A stretch of DNA of 64,000 nt, from assembly GCF_013141695.1 (NCBI RefSeq), contig NZ_WHNY01000060.1, forward strand, positions 310,001 through 374,000, in the 5' to 3' direction. Positions 24,497 through 34,254 of this stretch are shown here, piece after piece (position 1 is the first letter of the stretch; each line of letters starts with the position of its first letter). The notes under the pieces were generated by a model. It had not been told where the DNA came from. It saw nothing but the letters and a program-made list of their open reading frames with translations, and did no database searches. The stretch is from Paenibacillus plantarum (lineage in GTDB: Bacteria > Bacillota > Bacilli > Paenibacillales > NBRC-103111). The position numbers and the translations under genes are program-made.

Positions 24497-26071
24497 ATGC
24501 AAGAATTAGAAATTGATTGGCCGTTCTGGATAGAACGGATACGTCCTAAATTCGATAAAGTGATCATCGCGAGAGGTTGGGCTTATTTCAATGAAGGTGT
24601 TGTAAGGGATATTCAGGTTGAAGGAACCTCGATCATAAAAGCTAGAGTGGACGGAACCAAAAGATACAAGGTTACCTTGGATCTCAAGAGCTTCACAAAG
24701 AGTGGCTGTACGTGTCCATACGGTTATTACTGTAAGCATATGGCTGCGGTGTTGTTTGAAGTGGCGAAGCAAGCGGGATATGATCCGGAGGAATTTCGTT
24801 TTGGTAAAATGAAGATGGCGCAGGTGGATCAGAAAATTCCACAGAAATCTAAGTCTACGACTAGGCTGCCAGAGCCGACGGATAGCTGCGAAATGTGGCT
24901 GACTTATTTTCATAAACAATATGGCAATGCCAAGATTTACAATGCTTTCAGTCTTGAGGAAGTTTGTCTCCGAGCGTGGCGTGAGCTCAATAAGCTTGCT
25001 GATACGTGGGAGCCGACTATTCGAGGTGTGTATGATATTCAAGTGGCGCTATACGTCATACAGCTATGCGATACGATGGCGGGATCGAAAGCGATCACAT
25101 ATGATTTTTATCAAAATACGAACTATTATGTCAAACGTGTCTTGAAGCATGCCCATGAGCAGTTGGAAGCGATTCTTCACGTGCTAGATGTGAACAAGGC
25201 ATTTAAGCAGTACGGTGGACATATGAAGGATTTATCGGCTTATTTGGCTGACATATGTGAGAATGGCTCAGGCTTGTACCTCTATGATTGGCTCGATTTG
25301 TATAAGCTGTTATGGTCCCAGTTATTTCAGGATAAGGACATGCTGGAGGCAGAAATGGCTAGGCTTAGGCAGGTGCTTGCGGATACGCGAGCGAGTCAAC
25401 AAGCGCATCAAGTTGCTACTCTCGGTTCAATTCATTTGGATATTAGCCGAAGTGAGGATGAAAATGCCTGGGAACGAGCAGAAAATGGAATGTTTGAAAT
25501 TGAGCCAGATTATTGGTTCGATTATTTGAATGGATTTGTTTTTGAGAGTCAGTGGGATCGTTTGTTGACGTGGTTGCGGTGGTTAAAACCGAAGATGGCG
25601 TGGAACGAGCGAGTATATGCGGATGAATTTTTGCATTACTGGCGTTTGGCAGCGGAACAGCGAGATGTTGAGAAAGAGCAGAGGGACGTCATGATTTCGC
25701 TTTTACCTGCTAGCTACGATCACTATGCCAAATTCCTACTGTCAAAAGGTGAATACCAGGAATGGGCAGATCTCTGTCTTCTTTTGGATCTACCTACGGT
25801 TCACATCGATGCAGCACAGCTCAAACTTGTCGAGAAAGCGAATGTTCGATACCTCCTGCCGATCTATCATCATGCGATTGAAGCATTTATTCAGGGGAAA
25901 AATCGTCCCGATTATATACAAGCTATAAAGCTGTTGAAGAAATTAGCGGCTGCTTATAAAAAGCTGAAGCTAACCCCTCGTTTCGAAGCGTACTTGGAGC
26001 AAATCGTGAAACAATACGCTCGGTATCGCGCCTTTACGGAGGAATTGCGGAAAGGAAATTTGATACCATGA
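24497..26071 (+). CDS. SWIM zinc-finger protein
   Basis: A 524-residue protein with a SWIM zinc-finger near the N-terminus: Cys71, Cys73, Cys79 and His81 in CTCPYGYYCKH (CxC-x5-CxH). The remaining 430 residues are helical and of unknown fold. SWIM proteins are commonly encoded next to SNF2-type helicases and are thought to act with them on DNA or protein substrates. Its stop overlaps the helicase start by four bases (ATGA), so the two are translationally coupled. Confidence 0.88.
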   Translation: MQELEIDWPFWIERIRPKFDKVIIARGWAYFNEGVVRDIQVEGTSIIKARVDGTKRYKVTLDLKSFTKSGCTCPYGYYCKHMAAVLFEVAKQAGYDPEEFRFGKMKMAQVDQKIPQKSKSTTRLPEPTDSCEMWLTYFHKQYGNAKIYNAFSLEEVCLRAWRELNKLADTWEPTIRGVYDIQVALYVIQLCDTMAGSKAITYDFYQNTNYYVKRVLKHAHEQLEAILHVLDVNKAFKQYGGHMKDLSAYLADICENGSGLYLYDWLDLYKLLWSQLFQDKDMLEAEMARLRQVLADTRASQQAHQVATLGSIHLDISRSEDENAWERAENGMFEIEPDYWFDYLNGFVFESQWDRLLTWLRWLKPKMAWNERVYADEFLHYWRLAAEQRDVEKEQRDVMISLLPASYDHYAKFLLSKGEYQEWADLCLLLDLPTVHIDAAQLKLVEKANVRYLLPIYHHAIEAFIQGKNRPDYIQAIKLLKKLAAAYKKLKLTPRFEAYLEQIVKQYARYRAFTEELRKGNLIP

Positions 26072-29000
26072 TGACTTTGGCACCGATTCATATGAGAATT
26101 CAAAGGCTGCCTTCGGGGAGTTTTGCCCTGTATGGAGAAACAGAGCAAGCGAACGCGGTTCCTGGATATATGCTGCGCAAGCTGCTTTTTGCCTGGCATG
26201 AGCGCTCATTCTATGGGACTGGGCTGGAAGTGACTCGGATTCCTTATGGGGATGCGATTGTGCTGTCTCCTGTTATGGCTTTGGATTATTTACGTGCACC
26301 AGGCGTGCTCTTACATAGCAGTTTAACATGGGAAGAGGGATTTACGGAGTTGCAAAAAGGAGCACACTTCCTAAGTGAGGCGATCGATGCTGGCTGGTAT
26401 TTGCCGTCCTATGAGCTTTGGCGAGCGGGGAAAAATGGCTGGAAGTTTAATGTGCCGGTGGGACAGGCTGAGAGGTTTAGAGAGCTGTGCGATGGGGCTT
26501 TCCCGGAAAGCTTTTGGCAGAGCTGGTTTAGCCGAATCGTTGAAGAGCTGCTAGAGACTGATGCGGATTTCGAGCTAGCTCCGGTGTGGAATGGATTAGT
26601 TCAAGCGAATAGGCTGCTGCAAGTTAATGTCAGAGGGTTTGAGGCTTTGCTGTTGGAATCGTCTTGGATGAAGGAAGAGGACTGGCTCCTAGCGATTGGT
26701 TGGACTCATGAGGATGATGCGCCATATCGGATTTGTGTGCAGCTCGTTGAACCCTATGCTGAGACGTATGTTGACGGTACGACAACCGCTAAAGATAACG
26801 CAGCGGATTGGCGTTTGCGATTCATTGCACAGGATCGCAAGGATGCGAACCGATTCGTTGAGTTTAGTTCAACGGGGAATGTGCTAGTTGGTGAGATACC
26901 GATTGCTTGGCAATCAGATATTGCTGATAGTCTTCAGGAACAAACGAAACGTATTTTGCGGATGCTGCCAGAGCTAGAGAGTGCCTATCAACCAGGCAAA
27001 ATCATCGAGCAATTGTCAGATGAAGGGGCGTGGACGTTCCTAACCGAATCCAGTCTACAGCTTGTGGCGGCGGGAATTTCAGTTTTTTTACCATCATGGT
27101 GGGAAGAGATTCAGAAGATGGGGCGTCCGCAGTTGAAGGCGAAGATCAAAAGCTCCGTGGGTTCTACGCGCAAAGCCATGTTTGGCATGGATCAAATCAT
27201 GCAGTTTGATTGGCGTGTGGCGCTAGGCGGCATAGATTTGTCTGAGGAAGAATTTGGGCAGTTGGCATTGGAAAAGAAGCGTTTGATTTATATCCGAGGC
27301 AAATGGGTGCAACTGGATCCAGCGTATTTGGAGCAAATTCGAGATGCTATGAAGCAGGTTGAGAGGAAGAAAGGTCTGTCTTTCCGGGATGTTTTGGAAA
27401 TGCATCTGTCTGAAGATGAGGAAGGTCGCGCGGAAGAGGGTGATGAGAGGGCTAAACCCTTGGAGGTCAAGGTAGAACTCAATAGTCATATGCGTGGCTT
27501 GATGAAACAGTTGAGTCAGACCAAGTCTATTCCACATGTGGGGAACATTGAGGGCTTGTGTGCTGAACTTAGGCCATATCAGGTGCAAGGGGTGTCGTGG
27601 CTCCTTTTCCTGCGTAATATGGGGCTAGGTGGCTGTCTGGCGGATGATATGGGGTTGGGGAAGACCATTCAGTTTATTGCTTATTTGTTGAAGGTGAGGG
27701 AGCAGGGGGAGACCGAGGTAAGATTGACGGGAGATTCAAGGTCAAAGTCAAAGTCAGATATCGGGTCAAGATCAATGTCAGATTTCAGATCGAAACCCTC
27801 ATTGCTCATATGTCCGACCTCTGTGCTTGGTAACTGGCAGAAGGAGCTCGCGCGTTTCGCGCCGACTCTCCGAATTCAACTTCATTATGGTGCGCAGCGG
27901 GCAAAAGGAGAATCTTTCCAAGCATCGCTTGGTGATGCTGATTTGGTGATAACATCCTATACGCTCGCACAGCTGGATGAAGAGGAGCTGTCGAGTATAA
28001 CATGGGATACGCTTTGTTTGGATGAGGCACAAAATATCAAGAATGCATATACGAAGCAATCGCAGGCCATTCGTAAGCTAGAAGCGGGTCAGCGTATTGC
28101 GTTGACGGGTACGCCGATTGAGAATCGATTGACCGAGTTGTGGTCGATTTTTGACTTTGTGAACCCGGGATACCTGGGGACGTTGACTCATTTTAACCGA
28201 CAGTATGTAGGACCGATCGAGAAAAATGGGGATGGAGCGAAGGAATTGACGGGGCGCGTACAACGACTGATAAGGCCGTTCCTGCTGAGACGCCTGAAGA
28301 AGGATCCAGCGATTCAGCTGGATTTGCCGGATAAGTACGAGGGCAAGGCGTATGTGCGTCTTACCACAGAGCAAGGGGCGCTGTATGAGAATGTCGTGCA
28401 GAGCTTGATGGAGAGGATTGAGGACTCCAGTGGGATCGAGAAGAAGGGACTCATTCTTACTTCGCTAATGAAGTTGAAGCAGATCTGCGATCATCCTGGT
28501 TTGTTTTTGAAGGAGATTGGCGGAGCAGGTGCGAAAGCAGGCACAAGAGCAGGGGCGAAAACAGGCGCAAGAGCAGGTGCGAAAGCAAAAGAGGGGCGCG
28601 GCGCACTTGCCGCCGCGGCTGATGTGAGAACACGCTCAGCGAAGCTGGAGCGTTTGGTGGAAATGATAGACGAACTCAGGAGCGAAGGAGGCAGCTGCCT
28701 CATCTTCACCCAGTTCGTCGAGATGGGGCACCTGCTGCAGAATACGCTTGCGCAGGCGCTGGGAGAGCCCGTGCAGTTCTTGCACGGGGGGATTAGTGCA
28801 ATGAAGCGCGACGCGATGATCGCGCGCTTCCAAGACGCGACGCTCCCCGCGGAGGAGCGATGTCACATCTTCATCCTCTCGCTGAAAGCAGGAGGAACGG
28901 GGTTGAACCTGACAGCCGCCAATCATGTGTTCCACTATGACCGCTGGTGGAATCCGGCCGTGGAGAATCAGGCCACGGACCGCGCTTTCCGCATCGGGCA

Positions 29001-29190
29001 AACGCGCAACGTGCAGGTGCACAAGTTTGTAACGCTCGGCACGCTCGAAGAGCGAATCGACGAGATGATCGAGCGTAAGCAAGGCCTCAGTGACCAAATC
29101 GTTGGCACCGCCGAGAACTGGGTCACGGAGATGTCAACAAGCGAGCTGCGGGAGCTTTTTGCATTACGGCGTGAGTGGATTGAGAAGTAG
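26068..29190 (+). CDS. SNF2-family DEAD/DEAH-box helicase
   Basis: A 1040-residue SNF2-type ATPase. The N-terminal half (about 1-480) is the bacterial SNF2-associated region. The helicase core has LADDMGLGKTIQF (motif I), LDEAQNIKN (motif II, DEAQ form), LTGTPIENR (motif III) and ATDRAFRIGQTRNVQVHKF (motif VI). Two low-complexity insertions stand out: a Ser/Arg/Lys/Asp stretch between motifs I and Ia (about 27735-27795), and an Ala/Gly/Lys/Thr repeat before the second RecA-like lobe (about 28523-28590). Predicted DNA translocase; target unknown. Confidence 0.93.
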   Translation: MMTLAPIHMRIQRLPSGSFALYGETEQANAVPGYMLRKLLFAWHERSFYGTGLEVTRIPYGDAIVLSPVMALDYLRAPGVLLHSSLTWEEGFTELQKGAHFLSEAIDAGWYLPSYELWRAGKNGWKFNVPVGQAERFRELCDGAFPESFWQSWFSRIVEELLETDADFELAPVWNGLVQANRLLQVNVRGFEALLLESSWMKEEDWLLAIGWTHEDDAPYRICVQLVEPYAETYVDGTTTAKDNAADWRLRFIAQDRKDANRFVEFSSTGNVLVGEIPIAWQSDIADSLQEQTKRILRMLPELESAYQPGKIIEQLSDEGAWTFLTESSLQLVAAGISVFLPSWWEEIQKMGRPQLKAKIKSSVGSTRKAMFGMDQIMQFDWRVALGGIDLSEEEFGQLALEKKRLIYIRGKWVQLDPAYLEQIRDAMKQVERKKGLSFRDVLEMHLSEDEEGRAEEGDERAKPLEVKVELNSHMRGLMKQLSQTKSIPHVGNIEGLCAELRPYQVQGVSWLLFLRNMGLGGCLADDMGLGKTIQFIAYLLKVREQGETEVRLTGDSRSKSKSDIGSRSMSDFRSKPSLLICPTSVLGNWQKELARFAPTLRIQLHYGAQRAKGESFQASLGDADLVITSYTLAQLDEEELSSITWDTLCLDEAQNIKNAYTKQSQAIRKLEAGQRIALTGTPIENRLTELWSIFDFVNPGYLGTLTHFNRQYVGPIEKNGDGAKELTGRVQRLIRPFLLRRLKKDPAIQLDLPDKYEGKAYVRLTTEQGALYENVVQSLMERIEDSSGIEKKGLILTSLMKLKQICDHPGLFLKEIGGAGAKAGTRAGAKTGARAGAKAKEGRGALAAAADVRTRSAKLERLVEMIDELRSEGGSCLIFTQFVEMGHLLQNTLAQALGEPVQFLHGGISAMKRDAMIARFQDATLPAEERCHIFILSLKAGGTGLNLTAANHVFHYDRWWNPAVENQATDRAFRIGQTRNVQVHKFVTLGTLEERIDEMIERKQGLSDQIVGTAENWVTEMSTSELRELFALRREWIEK

Positions 29191-29200
29191 GCTATATAAA

Positions 29201-29229
29201 AAAAGCGCCACAGCGATGTGGCGCTTTTA
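29201..29229. terminator. Bidirectional terminator between helicase and O-antigen-ligase gene
   Basis: AAAAGCGCCACA and TGTGGCGCTTTT form a hairpin with A/T runs on both sides, serving the two convergent genes. Confidence 0.9.
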
Positions 29230-29230
29230 C

Positions 29231-31756
29231 TTATTTTGCTGGAAAAACAGCTGCAACAATGGTATCAACACTTTGCTTCTCTGCTGGATCCTTTGCGATG
29301 AGCTTGTTCATCAATGCCTGATCTGGCGTACCTTGCTTCTGCATTATAGCTAGATACCAGCGGATTATTAAACGATTCACTTGGTCATCCATATTCTCAG
29401 TTATATGTGGTTGAATCAGTGCGATAGCACCTTTATAATCACCGCGCATATAGCTAATTTGGCCAATGTTGAGTGCCATCGATGGAGTGACTGCGAATTC
29501 ACGTCCTTGCATTTGTTCCTTTGGTAGGTTTTTCAAAGAATCAATGCGCGCAAGAACATCTTTATACGTGGCAAGAGCATTCTCTAATTTCGAGTTGAAC
29601 TCTTGTGCGTTGCCTTTGGTATTGGCTTCTCCTGCAAGCTCAATATTCAGTGAGATGCTCTTCTCATACATATCCATATACCAAGGGTAGTTCGGAATTT
29701 GAGCGTTTGACCATTCCAAAGCCCCTTGTTTATTACCTTTGATGAGAAGCATGTTTAGCTGTTGCATGGCCACTACGCGGTTATGGGGCTCTTTTTTCAA
29801 AAGCTGACTCATTAAGTCTTGGGCTTGATTGAAAAATGGCTCACTCTTCGTAGGATCATTAGGATTTTCTTTCTGCATTTGATTATAAACTTGAAGCAAA
29901 AGTCCAATTCGACTCACTTGACCTGTTAACAAATAATCCGGATGTCCAGGATGCAACGAAATGGCTTTATCAAGAGGTTTTACAATCTGATTGTAATCCT
30001 TACTTGTTTTTATAACTTCAATAGATTGTTTGTAAGAACCATTCGCCGAAAGAAGCTGAGCAGAGATGAAGAACATCACTAGCGACAATACCGCGATACT
30101 TGCAGGGAAAATCTTGTGGATAACAGCTGATTTTGACTTTAACTGTAGCTCACCAGAGGAGCTGTTGCTCAACATCCCACCTAAAGCGAGGAAGAGAATC
30201 GCACCTAAGTACACGTAACTTAAATCAAAGTCGATCATACTGTGAACCAATAAGGAAATCATGATAATGAAAAATAGGAAGTGCAAATCTCGTTTTTCCT
30301 GAGAGCTTCTAATGTAGCTTCGGATATAGAACCAACCAACGGCAATGACAAATCCGATAAAAGCTAGGAAACCAAGCGCACCAGCTTCGACTAAATATTG
30401 TAGAGCAAAGTTATGAGCCTGACGACTCGTATACGGATTGTTTTGATATTTTTCATAAAGGGAAGCCCAAGCTCCGCCACCGGCACCTATGATCGGATAG
30501 TCTGACCATAGCTTTACAGCATCTTTATAAAATGTCCCACGCTCCAAAACGCTGTGCTGCTGGAAGTTGATATTCTCAACACGTGTTTTCACGTTATCAG
30601 GAAGAATGTTCTTAAATCCAGTGTCACTTAGGATAAGAGTGGCACCAACCACACCAATCAGGACAGCTGCGATCGGAAGAATAAATGTTGCATATTTCTT
30701 AGCATCAAATCGGGCTGTTATGCGCTCCAACCATGGCTCTCCAAAGCGTTGAATAGCGACGGACAGTCCAGCGAAAACTAAGGAAGCAAGTAGTAGAATC
30801 CACCAGCCATGCCAAGATTCTGAAGCGGTGAATTGTTTTTGTAGTCCAATGCCAATATCCGTAACTTTCTGTAAAATAACAAGGGAAGTAAGTAAGGCTA
30901 GTCCCAGTTGAACCAGTGCTAAGATTTGGCGACTCATTCGGAAAAAGAACATCATGATGAGGAATACCACTGGGATTACGACAATGGCTCCACGAGATAA
31001 TGTAAGCCAAAAAGATATAATGGTTGGAATCAGTAAAAAAGCATGAATGAGAACTACGTACCATTTACGTGATTTTATGATGAAGAATAATGAACTAAGC
31101 GTTATCGTAATTAAGAAAGCTGCATACGTGTTAGCATACTGGAAGACCGAGGTGAGACGTAGTCCATTCGAGTCTGTCATGACTGCGTCACGATAAAGAT
31201 TAGACGTTCCATCCATGAGTGCAAACCAACCGACAAGGTGACCTGCGAAAGTTTTGTTGCCTAACCAATAGAAAAGTCCGAATAACACGATGAAATATCC
31301 TGAGATCATGAATAGTTGGGAAACAATCGACACACCGAGCTTGTTTTTTGTCAAAAATACACCTAAAATGAAGAAAGTTGCATACAGCATTTGGATGTAA
31401 ACCATATTTGTTGCCAAATAGTGAGATGCCGAATTCGACAAAGAAATAACATAAGTAAGCGGCATGATGAAGACGAGAATGGTAAGGAGATCTTTCTTTT
31501 CTTGAAGCTTAAACACAAATAACGCTAGAATCGCAACAAGTAAAAGGATGATGGAGGACCACACGGAAGCGGAGTAAATGCTTCGCTCAAACTCAAATGT
31601 ACCGCCATTAAACAGCGCCCTTTGAAAAGGTGCCCAGAACATAAATAAGCCCGTAAACACAGCTAATACCCAAAAGATGACAGAGCTTTTATCCGTCGTA
31701 ATTGTTCCATTCGATTTTGCACGCGAAGCCGCGTAGGCATTCTTACTTGCACTCAT
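29231..31756 (-). CDS. O-antigen ligase/polymerase family membrane protein with C-terminal TPR region
   Basis: An 841-residue protein. Residues of about 25-500 contain roughly twelve hydrophobic helices with the WaaL/Wzy-like signature RQAHNFALQYLVEAGALGF and the GAGGGAWASLY loop, which contains the essential-type His. Residues of about 540-841 are soluble and look like TPR helices. The family attaches or polymerises lipid-linked glycans at the outer face of the membrane; in Gram-positives homologs act on S-layer or secondary wall glycans. ATG 31756 follows AAGGAGAT. It is oriented towards the helicase, next to cysC. Confidence 0.88.
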   Translation of the reverse strand: MSASKNAYAASRAKSNGTITTDKSSVIFWVLAVFTGLFMFWAPFQRALFNGGTFEFERSIYSASVWSSIILLLVAILALFVFKLQEKKDLLTILVFIMPLTYVISLSNSASHYLATNMVYIQMLYATFFILGVFLTKNKLGVSIVSQLFMISGYFIVLFGLFYWLGNKTFAGHLVGWFALMDGTSNLYRDAVMTDSNGLRLTSVFQYANTYAAFLITITLSSLFFIIKSRKWYVVLIHAFLLIPTIISFWLTLSRGAIVVIPVVFLIMMFFFRMSRQILALVQLGLALLTSLVILQKVTDIGIGLQKQFTASESWHGWWILLLASLVFAGLSVAIQRFGEPWLERITARFDAKKYATFILPIAAVLIGVVGATLILSDTGFKNILPDNVKTRVENINFQQHSVLERGTFYKDAVKLWSDYPIIGAGGGAWASLYEKYQNNPYTSRQAHNFALQYLVEAGALGFLAFIGFVIAVGWFYIRSYIRSSQEKRDLHFLFFIIMISLLVHSMIDFDLSYVYLGAILFLALGGMLSNSSSGELQLKSKSAVIHKIFPASIAVLSLVMFFISAQLLSANGSYKQSIEVIKTSKDYNQIVKPLDKAISLHPGHPDYLLTGQVSRIGLLLQVYNQMQKENPNDPTKSEPFFNQAQDLMSQLLKKEPHNRVVAMQQLNMLLIKGNKQGALEWSNAQIPNYPWYMDMYEKSISLNIELAGEANTKGNAQEFNSKLENALATYKDVLARIDSLKNLPKEQMQGREFAVTPSMALNIGQISYMRGDYKGAIALIQPHITENMDDQVNRLIIRWYLAIMQKQGTPDQALMNKLIAKDPAEKQSVDTIVAAVFPAK

Positions 31757-31821
31757 TCCAGATATCTCCTTCTTCGCTAAAGTTCGACTTTATTTTAGCA
31801 TACTGGAAGAGGGTTTCCAAA

Positions 31822-31852
31822 TAAAAAAGCGTCTCTAATTTAGAGACGCTCG
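31822..31852 (-). terminator. Intrinsic terminator after cysC
   Basis: AGCGTCTCTA pairs with TAGAGACGCT; on the minus strand the hairpin is followed by TTTTTT. It is just after the cysC stop codon. Confidence 0.9.
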
Positions 31853-31857
31853 ATAGT

Positions 31858-32460
31858 TTACAAATATCCATGGGTTTTTAAATAACCAACTAGTTGTAAT
31901 ACAGAATTCTCAACAGACTGCTTATCTGTCTCAATAACCAATTCTGGATTTTTTGATATCTCGTATGGAGCGGAAACACCTGTGAATTCTTTAATTTGAT
32001 CAGTTCGAGCTTTTTTATATAAGCCCTTTGGATCTCGGCGTTCACATTCTTCAATTGAGCATTTTACAAAGACTTCAATGAAATCATCCTGAGGAAACAT
32101 CGAACGAACTAAATTTCTATCTTCAAGATAAGGTGAAATGAATGCTGTAATGGTGATTAGACCAGCATCAACAAATAATCTTGATACCTCGCCAATACGT
32201 CGAATGTTTTCCTTGCGATCTTCTGGAGTAAAACCAAGATCTCTATTCAAACCAAGTCTTACATTATCTCCATCAAGTACATATGATCGAACACTTTGGT
32301 TATGTAAATATTTATTTAGTTCATTAGCTAAAGTAGATTTTCCGGAAGCAGAAAGGCCAGTAAGCCAAATTACACAGCTTCTATGTTGTTGCAGAATTCT
32401 TCTTTCTTTCTGTGTAATTTTTGGTTGGTGCCAAAAAATATGAGATTTTGATTCATCCAC
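31858..32460 (-). CDS. cysC: Adenylylsulfate kinase
   Basis: A 200-residue APS kinase that phosphorylates adenylyl sulfate to PAPS, the universal sulfate donor. The P-loop GLSASGKS is at residues 35-42, followed by the family blocks LDGDNVRLGLNRDLGF and ENIRRIGEV. It begins at GTG 32460. It has no ATP sulfurylase or PAPS reductase neighbour, but PAPS-dependent sulfotransferase-like genes lie in the adjacent divergent cluster, which suggests supply of PAPS for glycan sulfation rather than assimilation. Confidence 0.95.
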   Translation of the reverse strand: MDESKSHIFWHQPKITQKERRILQQHRSCVIWLTGLSASGKSTLANELNKYLHNQSVRSYVLDGDNVRLGLNRDLGFTPEDRKENIRRIGEVSRLFVDAGLITITAFISPYLEDRNLVRSMFPQDDFIEVFVKCSIEECERRDPKGLYKKARTDQIKEFTGVSAPYEISKNPELVIETDKQSVENSVLQLVGYLKTHGYL

Positions 32461-32641
32461 TAATTGTCACTTCTTTTCTTTAATGTAAGGATTTTAATGT
32501 TAGTCAAAGCGTTATTGATTATTCATTTTATCATATATGTTTAAGATTTCGCCAATTTAGGACATATGCAACTAGGATGTTTAAATTAAAAATACTTTGG
32601 TATCCCAAAAAGATTAAATGGAGAAATTAGAAAGGTGAAGT

Positions 32642-33439
32642 ATGGAGAAAATTATAGCACAATATATTACACGTCTAAAAACCTTTAAAAAGTACTACTA
32701 TTTACTTACAATTCTTGTGAAGAAGGATCTGAAGAAAAAATACAAAGGATCTTTTTTAGGAATACTATGGAGTCTTTTGAACCCTTTACTTAACATGATT
32801 GTAATTACAATAGTTTTCTCAGAGTTGTTTCATAGTGATGTTAAGAATTTTCCTGTTTATTTGTTAAGCGGATTATTATTATTTGGATTTTTTTCGTCTA
32901 GTACTACCGCATCAATGTTATCAGTAATATCAGCATCTCATTTAATTAATAAAGTCTATATTCCTAAATATATTATTACATTATCAAGTATTATTTCGAA
33001 TTTCATTTTCTTTTTAATTTCACTTATTGATTTAGTCATTATTATGATGGCAACCAAAGTTACAATAACCATAAATCTTATTTATGCACCAATCTATCTA
33101 ATTTTATTTTTCGTTTTTTGTTGTGGGATCAGTCTTATTCTTGCAACAATAACAGTGTTTTTCAGAGATGTCGAGCATATTTATGGAGTTCTAACAACTG
33201 TTTTGATGTATTCCTCAGCAGTATTCTACCCATCAGAAATTATACCTGATAAATATCATTTTCTGTTGACTTTTAATCCGGTATATTATTTCATTCTAGG
33301 ATTTCGAACTGTTATATATTCAGGTGATTCATTAGATCCATACAATATGTTGCTCTGTCTAATTTTTGCAGTTATTAGTATGATAGTTGGAATAATAGTA
33401 TTTGAAAAAAATCAAGATAAATTCATTCTATATATGTAG
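32642..33439 (+). CDS. wzm: Glycan ABC exporter, permease (Wzm/TagG-like)
   Basis: A 265-residue ABC-2 type permease with about six helices. The N-terminal KKDLKKKYKGSFLGILWSLLNPL is the amphipathic segment typical of polysaccharide and teichoic-acid exporters. It works with the ATPase encoded 11 bases downstream to flip lipid-linked glycan across the cytoplasmic membrane. It is the first gene of a long, AT-rich unit. ATG 32642 is preceded by AAAGGTGAAG. Confidence 0.93.
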   Translation: MEKIIAQYITRLKTFKKYYYLLTILVKKDLKKKYKGSFLGILWSLLNPLLNMIVITIVFSELFHSDVKNFPVYLLSGLLLFGFFSSSTTASMLSVISASHLINKVYIPKYIITLSSIISNFIFFLISLIDLVIIMMATKVTITINLIYAPIYLILFFVFCCGISLILATITVFFRDVEHIYGVLTTVLMYSSAVFYPSEIIPDKYHFLLTFNPVYYFILGFRTVIYSGDSLDPYNMLLCLIFAVISMIVGIIVFEKNQDKFILYM

Positions 33440-33450
33440 GAAGGGTATAA

Positions 33451-34197
33451 ATGAGAACTGTGGACATTGATGTTGAGAATGTAACAATGAGGTTTAGGCT
33501 TTCAAATGAGAAAATAGATAATTTAAAGGAGTATTTTTTAAGAGTCATAAAGAAAAATATCAGGTATACCGAGTTTAGCGCCCTGAATTCCATTAGTTTT
33601 AAAATTTATAATGGAGAACGTGTTGGGATTATAGGTCATAACGGCGCAGGGAAAAGTACGTTATTAAAGATTATTTCTGGTGTAATGAAACCTACAGTGG
33701 GGAAAATAACTGTTAATGGTGACATTGCCCCACTCTTAGAGTTAGGTGCGGGATTTGATCCAGAGTTTTCAGGTGCAGAAAATATTTATTTGAATGGTGC
33801 TATACTTGGGAGCACGAAGGAATATTTAGATAGTAAGTTTAATGAGATTGTGGAATTTTCTGAACTTGGAACTTTTATTAACACACCTGTGAAAAATTAT
33901 TCATCTGGTATGAGAGCTAGACTTGGCTTTTCAATAGCAACTCAGGTAGACGCGAGAATACTTATCGTAGATGAAATTCTTGGAGTCGGTGATGAACAGT
34001 TTAAAAAGAAAAGTTCTGATAAAATGATGGAAATGATGCAAAAGGGAAAAACAATCATTCTTGTTTCCCATAATATTAATGAGATAAAAAGTCTAACCGA
34101 CAAAGTCATTTGGCTTCATAAAGGTGAAGTTAAAGAAATAGGTGAGACTAAGTTGGTGTGCAGTAAATACGAATCATTTATGAATAATAATACCTAA
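33451..34197 (+). CDS. wzt: Glycan ABC exporter, ATPase (Wzt/TagH-like)
   Basis: A 248-residue ABC ATPase. Walker A GHNGAGKST is at residues 62-70, the signature is YSSGMRARLGF, and Walker B is ILIVDEILGVGD. The protein ends soon after the ABC domain and lacks the C-terminal carbohydrate-binding domain of Wzt proteins that read glycan chain ends, so export is probably not coupled to chain-terminal recognition. ATG 33451 follows GGAAGGG. Confidence 0.93.
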   Translation: MRTVDIDVENVTMRFRLSNEKIDNLKEYFLRVIKKNIRYTEFSALNSISFKIYNGERVGIIGHNGAGKSTLLKIISGVMKPTVGKITVNGDIAPLLELGAGFDPEFSGAENIYLNGAILGSTKEYLDSKFNEIVEFSELGTFINTPVKNYSSGMRARLGFSIATQVDARILIVDEILGVGDEQFKKKSSDKMMEMMQKGKTIILVSHNINEIKSLTDKVIWLHKGEVKEIGETKLVCSKYESFMNNNT

Positions 34198-34254
34198 AAT
34201 TGATTGTGGGTAAAGGCAATTAACTTGTTTAACTGTGAAAGGAGGAATATTAAT

